Origin: Rubrivivax sp.
Lineage (GTDB): Bacteria; Pseudomonadota; Gammaproteobacteria; Burkholderiales; Burkholderiaceae_C
Direction: 5' to 3'
Assembly (NCBI GenBank): GCA_016788525.1
Contig: JAEUPD010000250.1
Coordinates: 1-35,632, forward strand
DNA length: 35,632 nt
Part shown: one piece after another, positions 15,596-22,650 of the stretch
Position numbering within the stretch: position 1 is the stretch's first letter
Layout: the number at the start of each line of letters is the position of its first letter
Program-made: the position numbers and the translations under genes
The notes under the pieces: generated by a model
Told to the model about the DNA's origin: nothing
Database searches by the model: none
The model's input: only the letters and a program-made list of their open reading frames with translations

Positions 15596-16891
15596 TCAGG
15601 GCAACACCGGAATGCCATCGACCTGCGCGCTGACAAGCTCCATCGCGCTGTCCACCTTGAGCACGATGCCGCTCCCACGCGCGAGCCACATGTTCGTGGT
15701 GACGCCCTGCTGGGTGACCGACCATCGGCATGCACGCGTGAAGCTGCCGGCCGGAACGGTGACGTCGCTGAAGCCGAGGAAGCGATAGCTGTCCACGAGT
15801 GCCGTGGTCACCGGCGTGCCGCCGTTGATCGTGGCGCGGCGGCTGTACGAGTGCGTGAAAGCCTGGCCCGGAGTCAGGCTGCGTGGAAATGCCTGGTAGG
15901 GGTCCAACACATAGTCCATCGTGGTGGTCAATGCCCCGACTTGCGTCGAGCTCCGAACGGCGAAGGTTCTGAATGCGTCCGGGTCGGCTCGCGAGAATGT
16001 CGTCACGTCGCTGACCTGGCCTGCCGCCGGACCGGCCAAGTACGTGCTGCGTTCGAGGAACTCCGTTGCCGATTCGCCGCCGACAGTGGCCGGACCCACG
16101 ACCGTCTGCACATACTCGAGTTGCTGACTGCCGGCCACCGTGTAGCGCCGAACGGTCCGCCGCCCCGGCGTTTCCGCGAGCGGATCCTCGCACTCGCCCG
16201 AGGTGCCGCTGCCGACGATCGGCGCGAGATCGAAGGTCGCACCGCACGCCGTGGCCGCGGTCACGGTGACCGAGACACGTGCCCCTGCGCCTGAGCAGGC
16301 GCCGCTCCACCCCGCGAAGTTGGACCCCGCGGTCGCTACTGCCGTCAGCGTCACGCTGGTATTGGCGGCGAAGCTCGCGGTGCATGCGGCGCCGCAGTCG
16401 ATGCCCGAAGGCTGGCTGGAGACGGCTCCCGTGCCTATGCCGGTGCGACTGACGGTCAGTGGGTGCATCGCCGCGGGCAAGAGGTTGAACGTGGCCGCGC
16501 ACGCGGCCGCCGCATTGACTGTCACCGCCACACTCGTCGCCACACCCGAACAAGCGCCGCTCCACCCGGCAAAGCTCGACCCTGCTGCGGCCACAGCTGA
16601 CAGCGTGACGCTCGTACCGCCGGCGACGGTCGCGGTGCAGATTGCACCGCACTCGATGCCAGAGGGTGCGGAGGTGACCGTCCCGCCGCCTGTGCCCGCG
16701 CGCGACACGGTCAGTGCGTAGGTCGTAGCCCCGCCGCCACCACCCCCACCCCCCGGATCCGCGGGGGGATCCGCTCCCCCGCCCCCGCCGCCGCAGGCGG
16801 CGACGGCCACCACGGCCGTCAACGCCACGGCACTTTGCACGGCATTGAGCCAAAGGGCCACCCGCGGGCCCGCCGTTGTCGTTGTCGCCAT
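15596..16891 (-). CDS. Lipoprotein with two bacterial beta-repeats
   Basis: A 431-aa predicted surface or outer-membrane lipoprotein. The start at 16891 has GGAAAGG just upstream. The signal ends A-V-V-A-V-A-A-C with the lipidated Cys at residue 33, followed by two poly-Gly tracts, a flexible tether. Two ~78-residue repeats follow (58-135 and 143-220), each with L-T-V-S-R-x-G-x-G, P-S-G-I-(E/D)-C-G, V-T-L and F-A-G-W-S-G-A-C-S-G. This is the well-known Ig-like bacterial repeat (InlB-B/Flg_new_2 type) found in surface and secreted proteins. The C-terminal domain (about 232-431) is all-beta, with F-S-D-V-T-V-P-A-G-S-F-T-R-A-C and M-W-L-A-R-G-S-G-I-V-L-K, typical of small secreted proteins of unknown role. 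It is the first gene after the 1238-aa regulator; SARP-like heptamers lie 72-89 bp upstream of its start. Confidence 0.82.
   Translation of the reverse strand: MATTTTAGPRVALWLNAVQSAVALTAVVAVAACGGGGGGADPPADPGGGGGGGGATTYALTVSRAGTGGGTVTSAPSGIECGAICTATVAGGTSVTLSAVAAAGSSFAGWSGACSGVATSVAVTVNAAAACAATFNLLPAAMHPLTVSRTGIGTGAVSSQPSGIDCGAACTASFAANTSVTLTAVATAGSNFAGWSGACSGAGARVSVTVTAATACGATFDLAPIVGSGTSGECEDPLAETPGRRTVRRYTVAGSQQLEYVQTVVGPATVGGESATEFLERSTYLAGPAAGQVSDVTTFSRADPDAFRTFAVRSSTQVGALTTTMDYVLDPYQAFPRSLTPGQAFTHSYSRRATINGGTPVTTALVDSYRFLGFSDVTVPAGSFTRACRWSVTQQGVTTNMWLARGSGIVLKVDSAMELVSAQVDGIPVLP
16232..16720 (-). repeat. Two tandem coding repeats in the lipoprotein
   Basis: DNA for residues 143-220 (16232-16465) and 58-135 (16487-16720) encodes two similar ~78-residue modules. 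Each has the C-G-A pair and the G-W-S-G-A-C-S-G signature. The DNA copies are also visibly similar, so recombination between them could delete one module. Confidence 0.7.
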
Positions 16892-16962
16892 GCCTTTCCC
16901 CCCGTATCCGCTGCCGCCCGCGCGCTCTTCGCCCAGGCATGGACGCATTGAACGGGGTGGGT

Positions 16963-16980
16963 TGTTATCGGGCTGTTATT
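16963..16980. promoter_or_regulatory. Heptamer direct repeats with 11-bp period (candidate SARP operator)
   Basis: TGTTATC (16963-16969) and TGTTATT (16974-16980) are exactly 11 bp apart start to start. SARP-family activators are known to bind heptameric direct repeats with an 11-bp period placed just upstream of the -10. On the minus strand the repeats read AATAACA and GATAACA, and TTCAAT follows about 10 bp later, a possible -10. The site lies 72-89 bp upstream of the repeat lipoprotein gene and downstream of the regulator gene. Confidence 0.45.
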
Positions 16981-17005
16981 GCGAAGGCGGCGTTGGGAGA
17001 CCTCA

Positions 17006-17080
17006 TCATGCGGCCACAGCGAGCACGGCGCGATTGACGGGGTTGCGGTGCGGGACGCTCTTTTCAGAACGGCGGCCGCG
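17006..17080 (-). pseudogene. Degraded copy of the 3' end of the large regulator gene
   Basis: Plus-strand bases 17019-17049 match 17240-17270, inside the regulator gene, at about 27 of 31 positions, offset 221 bp. Translated on the minus strand, this stretch reads S-V-P-H-R-N-P-V-N-R-A-V-L-A-V-A-A then two TGA stops, against S-F-L-N-R-N-A-V-N-R-A-V-L-A-A-A-A at the regulator's C-terminus. The sequence further upstream has lost clear similarity. I read it as the leftover tail of a tandem duplicate of the regulator gene. Confidence 0.5.
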
Positions 17081-17208
17081 TGCGCCCGCCGGCGCTGGCG
17101 ACATCGGCCGCCAAGAGCGGTTGCGCAAGGGGCCGCCAGCCCCAAAGGGGTTTGGAGGGCCGCGACCAGGGTGAATCACGCTTCATCAACGCGCGCCTGG
17201 CAGTTTTG

Positions 17209-20200
17209 TCAATCGTTGAGGCCCTGCCGCGCCGCTGCCGCAAGCACGGCGCGGTTGACCGCGTTGCGGTTCAGAAAGCTGTCGCGGAACGGCGCTGCGA
17301 CATTCGGCAGCGCAGTCCGAAGGACCCAATCGGACGCCGATCGAAGTGCGAGTTGCGCCGAGTCGTGATCGCCATCGGCTCGCAGTGCGCAGGACAGAAT
17401 CCACCAGTACTCGGGCAGGTACAACCCGCACGGCGTGGCAGCGGCATCGGTCCGCAGCAGCTCCCTGGCCGCTGCGGCGGCTTCCGCCGTACAGCCCGCC
17501 TTGGTCATGGCTTCGATCGCGCGCGCTCGGATCGGCCAGACAAAGATGTGCGCGCCAGCCTGCGTGGCTTCGTCGGCCAGGCGCGGTGCCATCGCTGCCA
17601 CCGCATGCATTGGCATGTGACGAAAGAGCTCGGGGGCCAATGCCCAAAACTTGCTCCGGGGGCGCAGGCCACCGGCTGCGAGTGGCCGCGCTTCGTCGAG
17701 CCAGTGGCGTACCTCCTGCGGGCGATCGCCGTGAATGCGGCACCGTGTCAGCAGCCAACGAAACCGCGCATCCGGATTCTCCGGCGGCGCGGCCCCAAGC
17801 GCCGAAAGAGCGCGAGCGATCTGGCCAAGCTCGAACCAGCTGTGCGCCAGCTCGAGTTCGGCAATCGTGCGCCACCAGCCGCCGCCGGTCGGGTCTTCCA
17901 GCCGCCACGTCTCGAGTTGGGTTTGGGCCTGTGCAACTGCCTCGTCGTAGCGCCCCAGGAGGCGCAGGTTGCGCGACAGTCCCGCCCCGTACACCCAGTT
18001 TCGCAGGTGGTCGCCGCCGAAGCGTTCCGCCAGCGAACGACTGCGCTGCCAGTCGAGCGTCGAGCGCTCGATGTCGCCTGTCATATAGCGGGCCAGGGCG
18101 AGAAAGGCGCTGGCGAGGTGCATGTGGCGTACGTAGCCTGAGCGTTCTGCGGCTGCGTAGGCCTGCTCTGCGACTTCCATGCTCCTGTCGTACTGCTCGA
18201 TGTAGCTGAAGGTCCCCGCCGCGTCGCACAGGAAACCACTCACCCACGGATGTTCAGGTTCGCGCCGGATCCACTCGAAGCCGAACTCGAGCGCCTGTAC
18301 CGCCTTGTCGGGACGAGACAGCCGAGCCAGCGCAGTGGCCTCGAGTTCCCGAATCACGCAACGCTGCTGGTCACTGCCCACCTTGTCGGCCAGCGGCAGG
18401 GCCTGCGCCGCGGTCTGCAGCATCGCCTCGAACTGCAGATCCTGGGCCTGGAGTCGCAGACGCGCATCGAGCGCGAGCAGCCGATCGGCGTCGGTGGTGG
18501 CTCGCGCGCCGATTTCGACCACGAGTTGGCGCATCCGCTCGATGTGCCCCAGTTCGAACGCGGCGATCATCTCGCGGTGGAGCACCGCGGGGAGGCGGTG
18601 CACGCACCCGCCTCGACGCAGGCATTCGGCGGCGCGAGCCACCAGGGCCAGTTCTTCGTCGAGGCGCGACACCGCACGCGCCGCATCGGCGGCGGCCAGG
18701 AACGCACCGCACGCGGAATCGAACTCTTCGGCGATGTTCCAGTGCTCCGCGACCCGGGCGGAGGCGCTGGCGGCGGATTGCAGGACCGATGCGATTGCGC
18801 GGTGCAGTGCGCGGGCCACCGCCTGTGGAACCGATCGTTGCGCCACCTCGAGGACGAGGTCGTGGGCAAACGCTTGGTCGCGGATCACCTGGGCCGCCTC
18901 CAGCTCCCGCCACGGCTGGGCGAGATCGATCACGCGGCGTTCGAGCACCTGGGCCGCAAGCTCGGGCGTGAAGTCCTGCCCCGCCAGTGCCGCCAACTGC
19001 GCCAGGTTGAGTGCGTCGGGCGACAACTGCGCCAGGCGACGCTCGATGAGGCTGCCCACGTCGGCCGGCAGCGGCAGCGGCGCCTGACCGGAAGGCGTTG
19101 CCAGGGCGGCGCCGTCGCGGCCGCTGCAAAGATGGCGCAGCGTCTCGAGGATGAACATCGGGTTGCCGCCGGTATGGCGCAGCAGCGCGGCGGCCCAGCG
19201 CCCGGGCTCGAACCCGGGCAGCGCCAGCGACTCCAGCAGCTGCACGACGGCGGCTTCGTCCAGCGGCCCCAGCGTCAGCCGGGCCAGGGCTTCAAGATCC
19301 TCGGTCGCGGCCCATTGCCGCAGCGCCGCGGGCATCTCGCCCGGGCGCGAAGCGACCAGCCAGCACAGCGACTGCCCGGCAACACCGCCATCGGCGTTCG
19401 GGTCGCTGGCCGCGCACAGCCCGGGCAGCATCTCCAGCGTGGCCGCATCGGCGTACTGCGCATCATCCAGCGCGAGCAGGCGCACGCGGGCCGGGCCGGC
19501 GGGGCGCGCCTGCAGGCAGGCCTGCACGGCGAGCTTCAGCCGCAGCGGTTGCAGCGCGCCGGTCGTCGCGGTGCCCAGCTCCGGCACGACGCGCGCAAGC
19601 TCGGCGGCATGCTCCGGCGTTGGGGGCGCGAGCAGGCCGGCTTCCAGCGCCGCACGCAGCAGCCGTGCCAGCGTGGCCCACGGCACGCTCGAGTCGCCCA
19701 GGCGTGCGCGCACCACGAGGCCGGCGGCTGGAGCGACCGCGCCACTGGCTCGCCACACGCCTGGCGTCGCCGTGCCCTGTTCGGGCGTGTTGGTAACCGG
19801 CGCGGATTCGCGGCTGGGCGAATCGCCACCGAACGATTCGCCACTAAAGTGCGCCGCGAAGTCTGCGATCAGCCGTGACTTGCCGATGCCCGCTTCGCCC
19901 ACCACGAGCACCGGGCGGCCAGCCTCGAGCGCACGGTGTATCGACGCCCATTCGCTGCCCCGCCCCACCAGGCGAGGCGGGCGCAGCAGCGTCACCGGGC
20001 TGGGCGGGGCGGCGCGCGGGGCGGCGAGCGTGTCGCCCTCGATGGCCTGCTGCAGCTGCTGCGTCTCGCGGTCGGGCAGCACGCCGAGTTCGGCGCGCAG
20101 GATCTGGCGGCAGCGATCGAAGGCGGCCAGCGCCGCGGCGCGGTCGCCGCGCAGGTAGTGCAGCCGCATGACGCGGCGGTGGGCGTGCTCGGCGGTCGGC

Positions 20201-20925
20201 TCCAGCGCCACCAGCCGCTCGGCCAGGCGGGCGGCCGCGGCGACGCGGCTCTCGGCCTCCCAGCGCGAGGCCAGCTCGGCCAACGCCTGGCTCAACTCGG
20301 CGCGCCAGCGCTGCCGCGCCAGCGCCACCCAGTCGTTCAGCTCGCCGCAGTCGGAGAAGTCGAGCCCGCCGAGCAGTTCGCCGCGGCAGGCCTGCGGGTC
20401 TTCGGCCAGCCTCGCCAACGGCGCCGCGAGGTCATGCGCGATGTCGGCGGCCAACGCGATCTGGCGCTCGCTCACGATGACGTCGCGCCCGGCGGCGCGG
20501 CGCAGCTTGTAGATGCGCTGGCGCAGGCTGTTGCTGGCGCGCACGTCATCGGCTTCGGGCCAGACGAGCGCGGCGGCGCGCGAGCGCGTCGTAGGCCCCT
20601 GCAGCACCAGCAGCGCGAGCAGCGCGGCGGTGCGGCGTTCCAGCGGCACGGGCTCGCCACCGCTGATCAGCAGGCGCGGCGCGCCGAGCAGTTCCAGTGC
20701 CGGGCCCGGTGACAACGGCATCGGCAGCGCCGCCCGCCGGGTTCGCGGGGCCTGTGCAGCTGGTGCGGGCGATTCGTGGCCCGGGTCGGATCCCTGTGGA
20801 CTCGTCATGAGCGGCTGGGCAGCCAGCGCGGCCAGCAGGCGAACGCGTTCGAGCTTGCGCTCCCACTCGCGCGCGCGCTTGCGTTCCCGTCGTCGTCCGT
20901 CGCTGTCGGAGCGGATCGTAGCCAT
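17209..20925 (-). CDS. SARP/BTAD-type ATPase regulator, 1238 aa
   Basis: A large cytoplasmic transcriptional activator of the AfsR-like class. A charged N-terminal extension (residues 1-70) precedes a winged-helix domain (about 76-160, with S-N-S-L-R-Q-R-I-Y-K-L-R-R) and a BTAD helical domain (about 165-295, with H-R-R-V-M-R-L-H-Y-L-R-G-D-R-A-A-A-L). The ATPase module opens with R-L-V-G-R-G-S-E-W and has P-loop GEAGIGKS (343-350) and L-L-A-L-D-D-A-Q as Walker B. The rest, from about residue 650, is a TPR-like helical solenoid, the usual signal-sensing part in STAND ATPases. The start at 20925 has GAGG close upstream; an in-frame ATG at codon 40 (20808) is possible because the extension is poorly conserved-looking. 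GTTATC-type sites lie 22-55 bp upstream, suggesting self-regulation. Proteins of this type are common in actinobacteria and less so in betaproteobacteria. It heads the exported-protein cluster downstream, which I infer to be its target. No HTH was seen at the C-terminus. Confidence 0.88.
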   Translation of the reverse strand: MATIRSDSDGRRRERKRAREWERKLERVRLLAALAAQPLMTSPQGSDPGHESPAPAAQAPRTRRAALPMPLSPGPALELLGAPRLLISGGEPVPLERRTAALLALLVLQGPTTRSRAAALVWPEADDVRASNSLRQRIYKLRRAAGRDVIVSERQIALAADIAHDLAAPLARLAEDPQACRGELLGGLDFSDCGELNDWVALARQRWRAELSQALAELASRWEAESRVAAAARLAERLVALEPTAEHAHRRVMRLHYLRGDRAAALAAFDRCRQILRAELGVLPDRETQQLQQAIEGDTLAAPRAAPPSPVTLLRPPRLVGRGSEWASIHRALEAGRPVLVVGEAGIGKSRLIADFAAHFSGESFGGDSPSRESAPVTNTPEQGTATPGVWRASGAVAPAAGLVVRARLGDSSVPWATLARLLRAALEAGLLAPPTPEHAAELARVVPELGTATTGALQPLRLKLAVQACLQARPAGPARVRLLALDDAQYADAATLEMLPGLCAASDPNADGGVAGQSLCWLVASRPGEMPAALRQWAATEDLEALARLTLGPLDEAAVVQLLESLALPGFEPGRWAAALLRHTGGNPMFILETLRHLCSGRDGAALATPSGQAPLPLPADVGSLIERRLAQLSPDALNLAQLAALAGQDFTPELAAQVLERRVIDLAQPWRELEAAQVIRDQAFAHDLVLEVAQRSVPQAVARALHRAIASVLQSAASASARVAEHWNIAEEFDSACGAFLAAADAARAVSRLDEELALVARAAECLRRGGCVHRLPAVLHREMIAAFELGHIERMRQLVVEIGARATTDADRLLALDARLRLQAQDLQFEAMLQTAAQALPLADKVGSDQQRCVIRELEATALARLSRPDKAVQALEFGFEWIRREPEHPWVSGFLCDAAGTFSYIEQYDRSMEVAEQAYAAAERSGYVRHMHLASAFLALARYMTGDIERSTLDWQRSRSLAERFGGDHLRNWVYGAGLSRNLRLLGRYDEAVAQAQTQLETWRLEDPTGGGWWRTIAELELAHSWFELGQIARALSALGAAPPENPDARFRWLLTRCRIHGDRPQEVRHWLDEARPLAAGGLRPRSKFWALAPELFRHMPMHAVAAMAPRLADEATQAGAHIFVWPIRARAIEAMTKAGCTAEAAAAARELLRTDAAATPCGLYLPEYWWILSCALRADGDHDSAQLALRSASDWVLRTALPNVAAPFRDSFLNRNAVNRAVLAAAARQGLND

Positions 20926-20946
20926 GCCTCAGCCTTCGCGGCTGCG

Positions 20947-20980
20947 GGTTATCGCGCGGGGCAGTGACTGGCCTGTTATC
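20947..20980. promoter_or_regulatory. GTTATC sites upstream of the large regulator
   Basis: GGTTATC (20947-20953) and TGTTATC (20974-20980) lie 22-55 bp upstream of the regulator start, in the region shared with the divergent ArsR-family gene. The same core occurs in front of the lipoprotein gene at 16963-16980. Here the spacing is 27 bp, not a multiple of 11, so direct SARP binding is less clear. Confidence 0.35.
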
Positions 20981-21024
20981 GACGCCCCAGGGCTGGTGCA
21001 CCGCCTCGCGCGGAGGGTCCGAGC

Positions 21025-21054
21025 TTGACAGGTGCACGACAATACGTGACCATA
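21025..21054 (+). promoter_or_regulatory. Possible promoter for the ArsR-SRPBCC genes
   Basis: A perfect TTGACA (21025-21030) is followed 18 bp later by ACCATA (21049-21054), a poor -10. It lies about 50 bp before the ATG at 21102. The -35 is convincing and the -10 is not. Confidence 0.3.
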
Positions 21055-21101
21055 AAGGCACATGAAGCGCTGCCGGTACGTCGTCGTCTGACCTTCACCA
21101 A

Positions 21102-21551
21102 ATGGCCACCACGCGTCATCGCGCCACTGCACGCAGCAACCACGCGAGCGATGCCCTGGACGCCACCTTCTTCGCGTTGAGTTCCGAGCTGCGCCGCCGC
21201 ATGCTCGATGTGCTCAAGCGCGAGGGCGGGTGCAACGTCAACTTTGTCTGCGAGCAGTTTGCCGGCGAGATCGGCCGCTTCGCGGTGATGAAGCATCTGG
21301 CGGCGCTGGAACGCGGCGGCCTCGTCGTCTCGGCGCGCGAGGGGCGCGAGCGTCGCCTGTGGTTCGACGCCACGCCGATCCAGCTGATCCACGAGCGCTG
21401 GACCACCGAGTTCAGTGCCTACTGGGCGGCGCGGTTGACGCGCCTGAAGTACCGCGCCGAGGGCGCCGAGGTCCACGCGCTGCCGGCGCGGGCCGAGCTG
21501 AATACCACCAAGACCACCAAGGTCACGAAGAAGGAGCGCCGCCATGGCTGA
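21102..21551 (+). CDS. ArsR-family winged-helix regulator
   Basis: A 149-aa DNA-binding protein. Residues about 18-95 form an ArsR-type winged helix: F-F-A-L-S-S-E-L-R-R-R-M-L-D-V-L, then F-A-V-M-K-H-L-A-A-L-E-R-G-G-L-V in the recognition helix, then a wing R-E-G-R-E-R-R-L-W-F-D. No metal-binding Cys pair of the ArsR/SmtB type is present, in line with the subgroup that is paired with SRPBCC proteins. The C-terminus carries an unusual Thr/Lys tail (N-T-T-K-T-T-K-V-T-K-K-E) from a near-repeat in the DNA. Its stop overlaps the start of the SRPBCC gene by 8 bases, so the two are translationally coupled. It is divergent from the large regulator. It probably represses its own operon; the signal is unknown. 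Confidence 0.88.
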   Translation: MATTRHRATARSNHASDALDATFFALSSELRRRMLDVLKREGGCNVNFVCEQFAGEIGRFAVMKHLAALERGGLVVSAREGRERRLWFDATPIQLIHERWTTEFSAYWAARLTRLKYRAEGAEVHALPARAELNTTKTTKVTKKERRHG

Positions 21552-22077
21552 AGCATCCACCGAGGGCGGCGACGCCGTGTTCCGCATCTTCATCCGCGCC
21601 GACATCCAGCGCGTGTGGCGCGAGCTCACGAAGACCGGCGAAGCGCAAGGTGCCGTGTTCAACGCCTGGCTGCACACCACCGGCCTGGCACCCGGCGGCC
21701 GGATGCAGATGCGCACCGGCAGCGGCAAGTACGTCATCGTCGACGGCGACGTGGTGGCCTTCGAGCCGCCGCACCGCTTCGTGCACACGCACCGCTTCAC
21801 GCAGTTCGATGACCCGGCCTGCCAGGTGAGCTACGAGCTGAGGCCGGTGGGCGATGGTGTCGAGGTGACGTTGCGCGTGATCGGCCTGCCGGCGGGCACC
21901 CAGACCGGCAAGAGCATGCAAAGCGGCGGCCACACCATCCTCGACGCGCTCAAGGCCATCTGCGAGACCGGCCGGCCGGGCGTCGGCACCCGGCTGATGT
22001 ACTGGATGTTCGCGTACATGGAGTTCGTGCTGCCGGCGCGCACGCGCGCCGAGCACTGGCCGATGCAGCGCCCGTGA
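21544..22077 (+). CDS. SRPBCC/AHSA1-family protein
   Basis: A 177-aa soluble protein of the START-like SRPBCC fold, with an open hydrophobic pocket for a small lipid or aromatic ligand. Seen features are F-R-I-F-I-R-A-D-I-Q-R-V-W-R-E-L at the start (typical of AHSA1-like proteins), G-G-R-M-Q-M-R-T-G-S-G-K-Y, F-E-P-P-H-R-F-V-H-T-H-R-F, and a C-terminal helix ending M-Y-W-M-F-A-Y-M-E-F. The length is normal for the family. The ATG at 21544 lies inside the end of the ArsR gene, and this regulator-SRPBCC pairing is widespread in proteobacteria. The ligand is not known. Confidence 0.87.
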   Translation: MAEASTEGGDAVFRIFIRADIQRVWRELTKTGEAQGAVFNAWLHTTGLAPGGRMQMRTGSGKYVIVDGDVVAFEPPHRFVHTHRFTQFDDPACQVSYELRPVGDGVEVTLRVIGLPAGTQTGKSMQSGGHTILDALKAICETGRPGVGTRLMYWMFAYMEFVLPARTRAEHWPMQRP

Positions 22078-22120
22078 GAACACGCCCGATCCAGCGCCCG
22101 CACCACTCAGGAGCAAGCCC

Positions 22121-22366
22121 GTGGCCGACCCGCAAGCCGCGCTGCTGACCCAGCTGCGCAACATCCAGGCGAAGACCGGCAACACGATCGCCGCGTTGCA
22201 CGCCGCGCTCGAAAGCACGGGCCTGGCGACCAAAGCAAAAAAGGGCCTGGCCATCGAAGAGGTTGTGCCTTCGATTGGGCAACCGTGTGCACACATGGTG
22301 GCCGCCGTGGGAACCCGAGAGCTTGTCATTGGTGGTGCAGGGAGCGCCACCCGCCAATGGGCATGA
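22121..22366 (+). pseudogene. DUF4287-like gene truncated by an inverted-repeat element
   Basis: A GTG at 22121 with AGGAG 8 bp upstream opens an 81-codon frame. Residues 1-36 (L-R-N-I-Q-A-K-T-G-N-T, A-A-L-E-S-T-G-L-A) resemble the start of a DUF4287 domain, in which N-I-x-x-K-T-G is typical. From about codon 37 (22229) the frame enters the left arm of a long inverted repeat and continues as K-G-L-A-I-E-E-V-V-P...Q-P-C-A-H-M-V-A-A-V, which is repeat sequence, not the rest of the domain. It was probably the third gene of the ArsR-SRPBCC operon (44 bp after the SRPBCC stop) before the element inserted. The DUF4287 match is tentative because only ~35 residues remain. Confidence 0.5.
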
Positions 22367-22537
22367 GCTGCCGCGCAAGTGCCTCGGGGCATTTCAGGGC
22401 AGCCCGGATCGGCAGCGAGTCTCCTGTCGAACACAGACCATGACAACCTGCCGATCGACCACTGCGGCCACCATGTGTGCACACGGTTGGCAGTTCGCAG
22501 GCACAGCCTGTTCGACGGTCAGGCCCTTTGCTTTGGT
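22229..22537. repeat. Long inverted-repeat element (MITE-like)
   Basis: Left arm 22229-22333 and right arm 22437-22537 are imperfect inverted copies of about 100 bp around a ~103-bp centre. They begin and end with ACCAAAGC/GCTTTGGT. A 26-bp core around the palindrome GTGTGCACAC is identical in both arms. Read outward to inward, both arms encode the same peptide-like string (K-G-L...V-P...Q-P-C-A-H-M-V-A-A-V). No transposase gene is inside. The element cuts off the gene at 22121. I have an uncertain memory of similar strings annotated as small hypothetical proteins in related genomes. Confidence 0.75.
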
Positions 22538-22538
22538 T

Positions 22539-22566
22539 ACTTTCATTTGGGCCAGCAAATGAAAGT
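22539..22566. repeat. Perfect 11-bp hairpin next to the inverted-repeat element
   Basis: ACTTTCATTTG (22539-22549) pairs with CAAATGAAAGT (22556-22566) across the loop GGCCAG. A second GC hairpin (CCCGCC/GGCGGG, 22569-22586) follows. The AT-rich stem stands out from the surrounding GC-rich DNA. It lies 85-112 bp beyond the kynA stop, so it could end that transcript, but no T-run follows on the minus strand; an intergenic repeat is more likely. Confidence 0.55.
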
Positions 22567-22650
22567 GACCCGCCCGCCGGGGCGGGACCCGGCTGCGTGA
22601 GAGTAGCAATCCCTCGGCCTCGCGCCAGCGTCAAAGGGAGACCACGCAGA

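Noticed and set aside
14529-16940. Reading the 15548-14529 frame as one 803-aa protein extending through the repeat lipoprotein region
   Set aside because: The upstream half is the wrong frame of the lipoprotein gene; a signal peptide and ribosome site mark the true start at 15548.
22394-22609. Small minus-strand open frame across the right arm of the inverted repeat
   Set aside because: Its content is the repeat sequence itself, with no ribosome site; treated as part of the element, not a gene.
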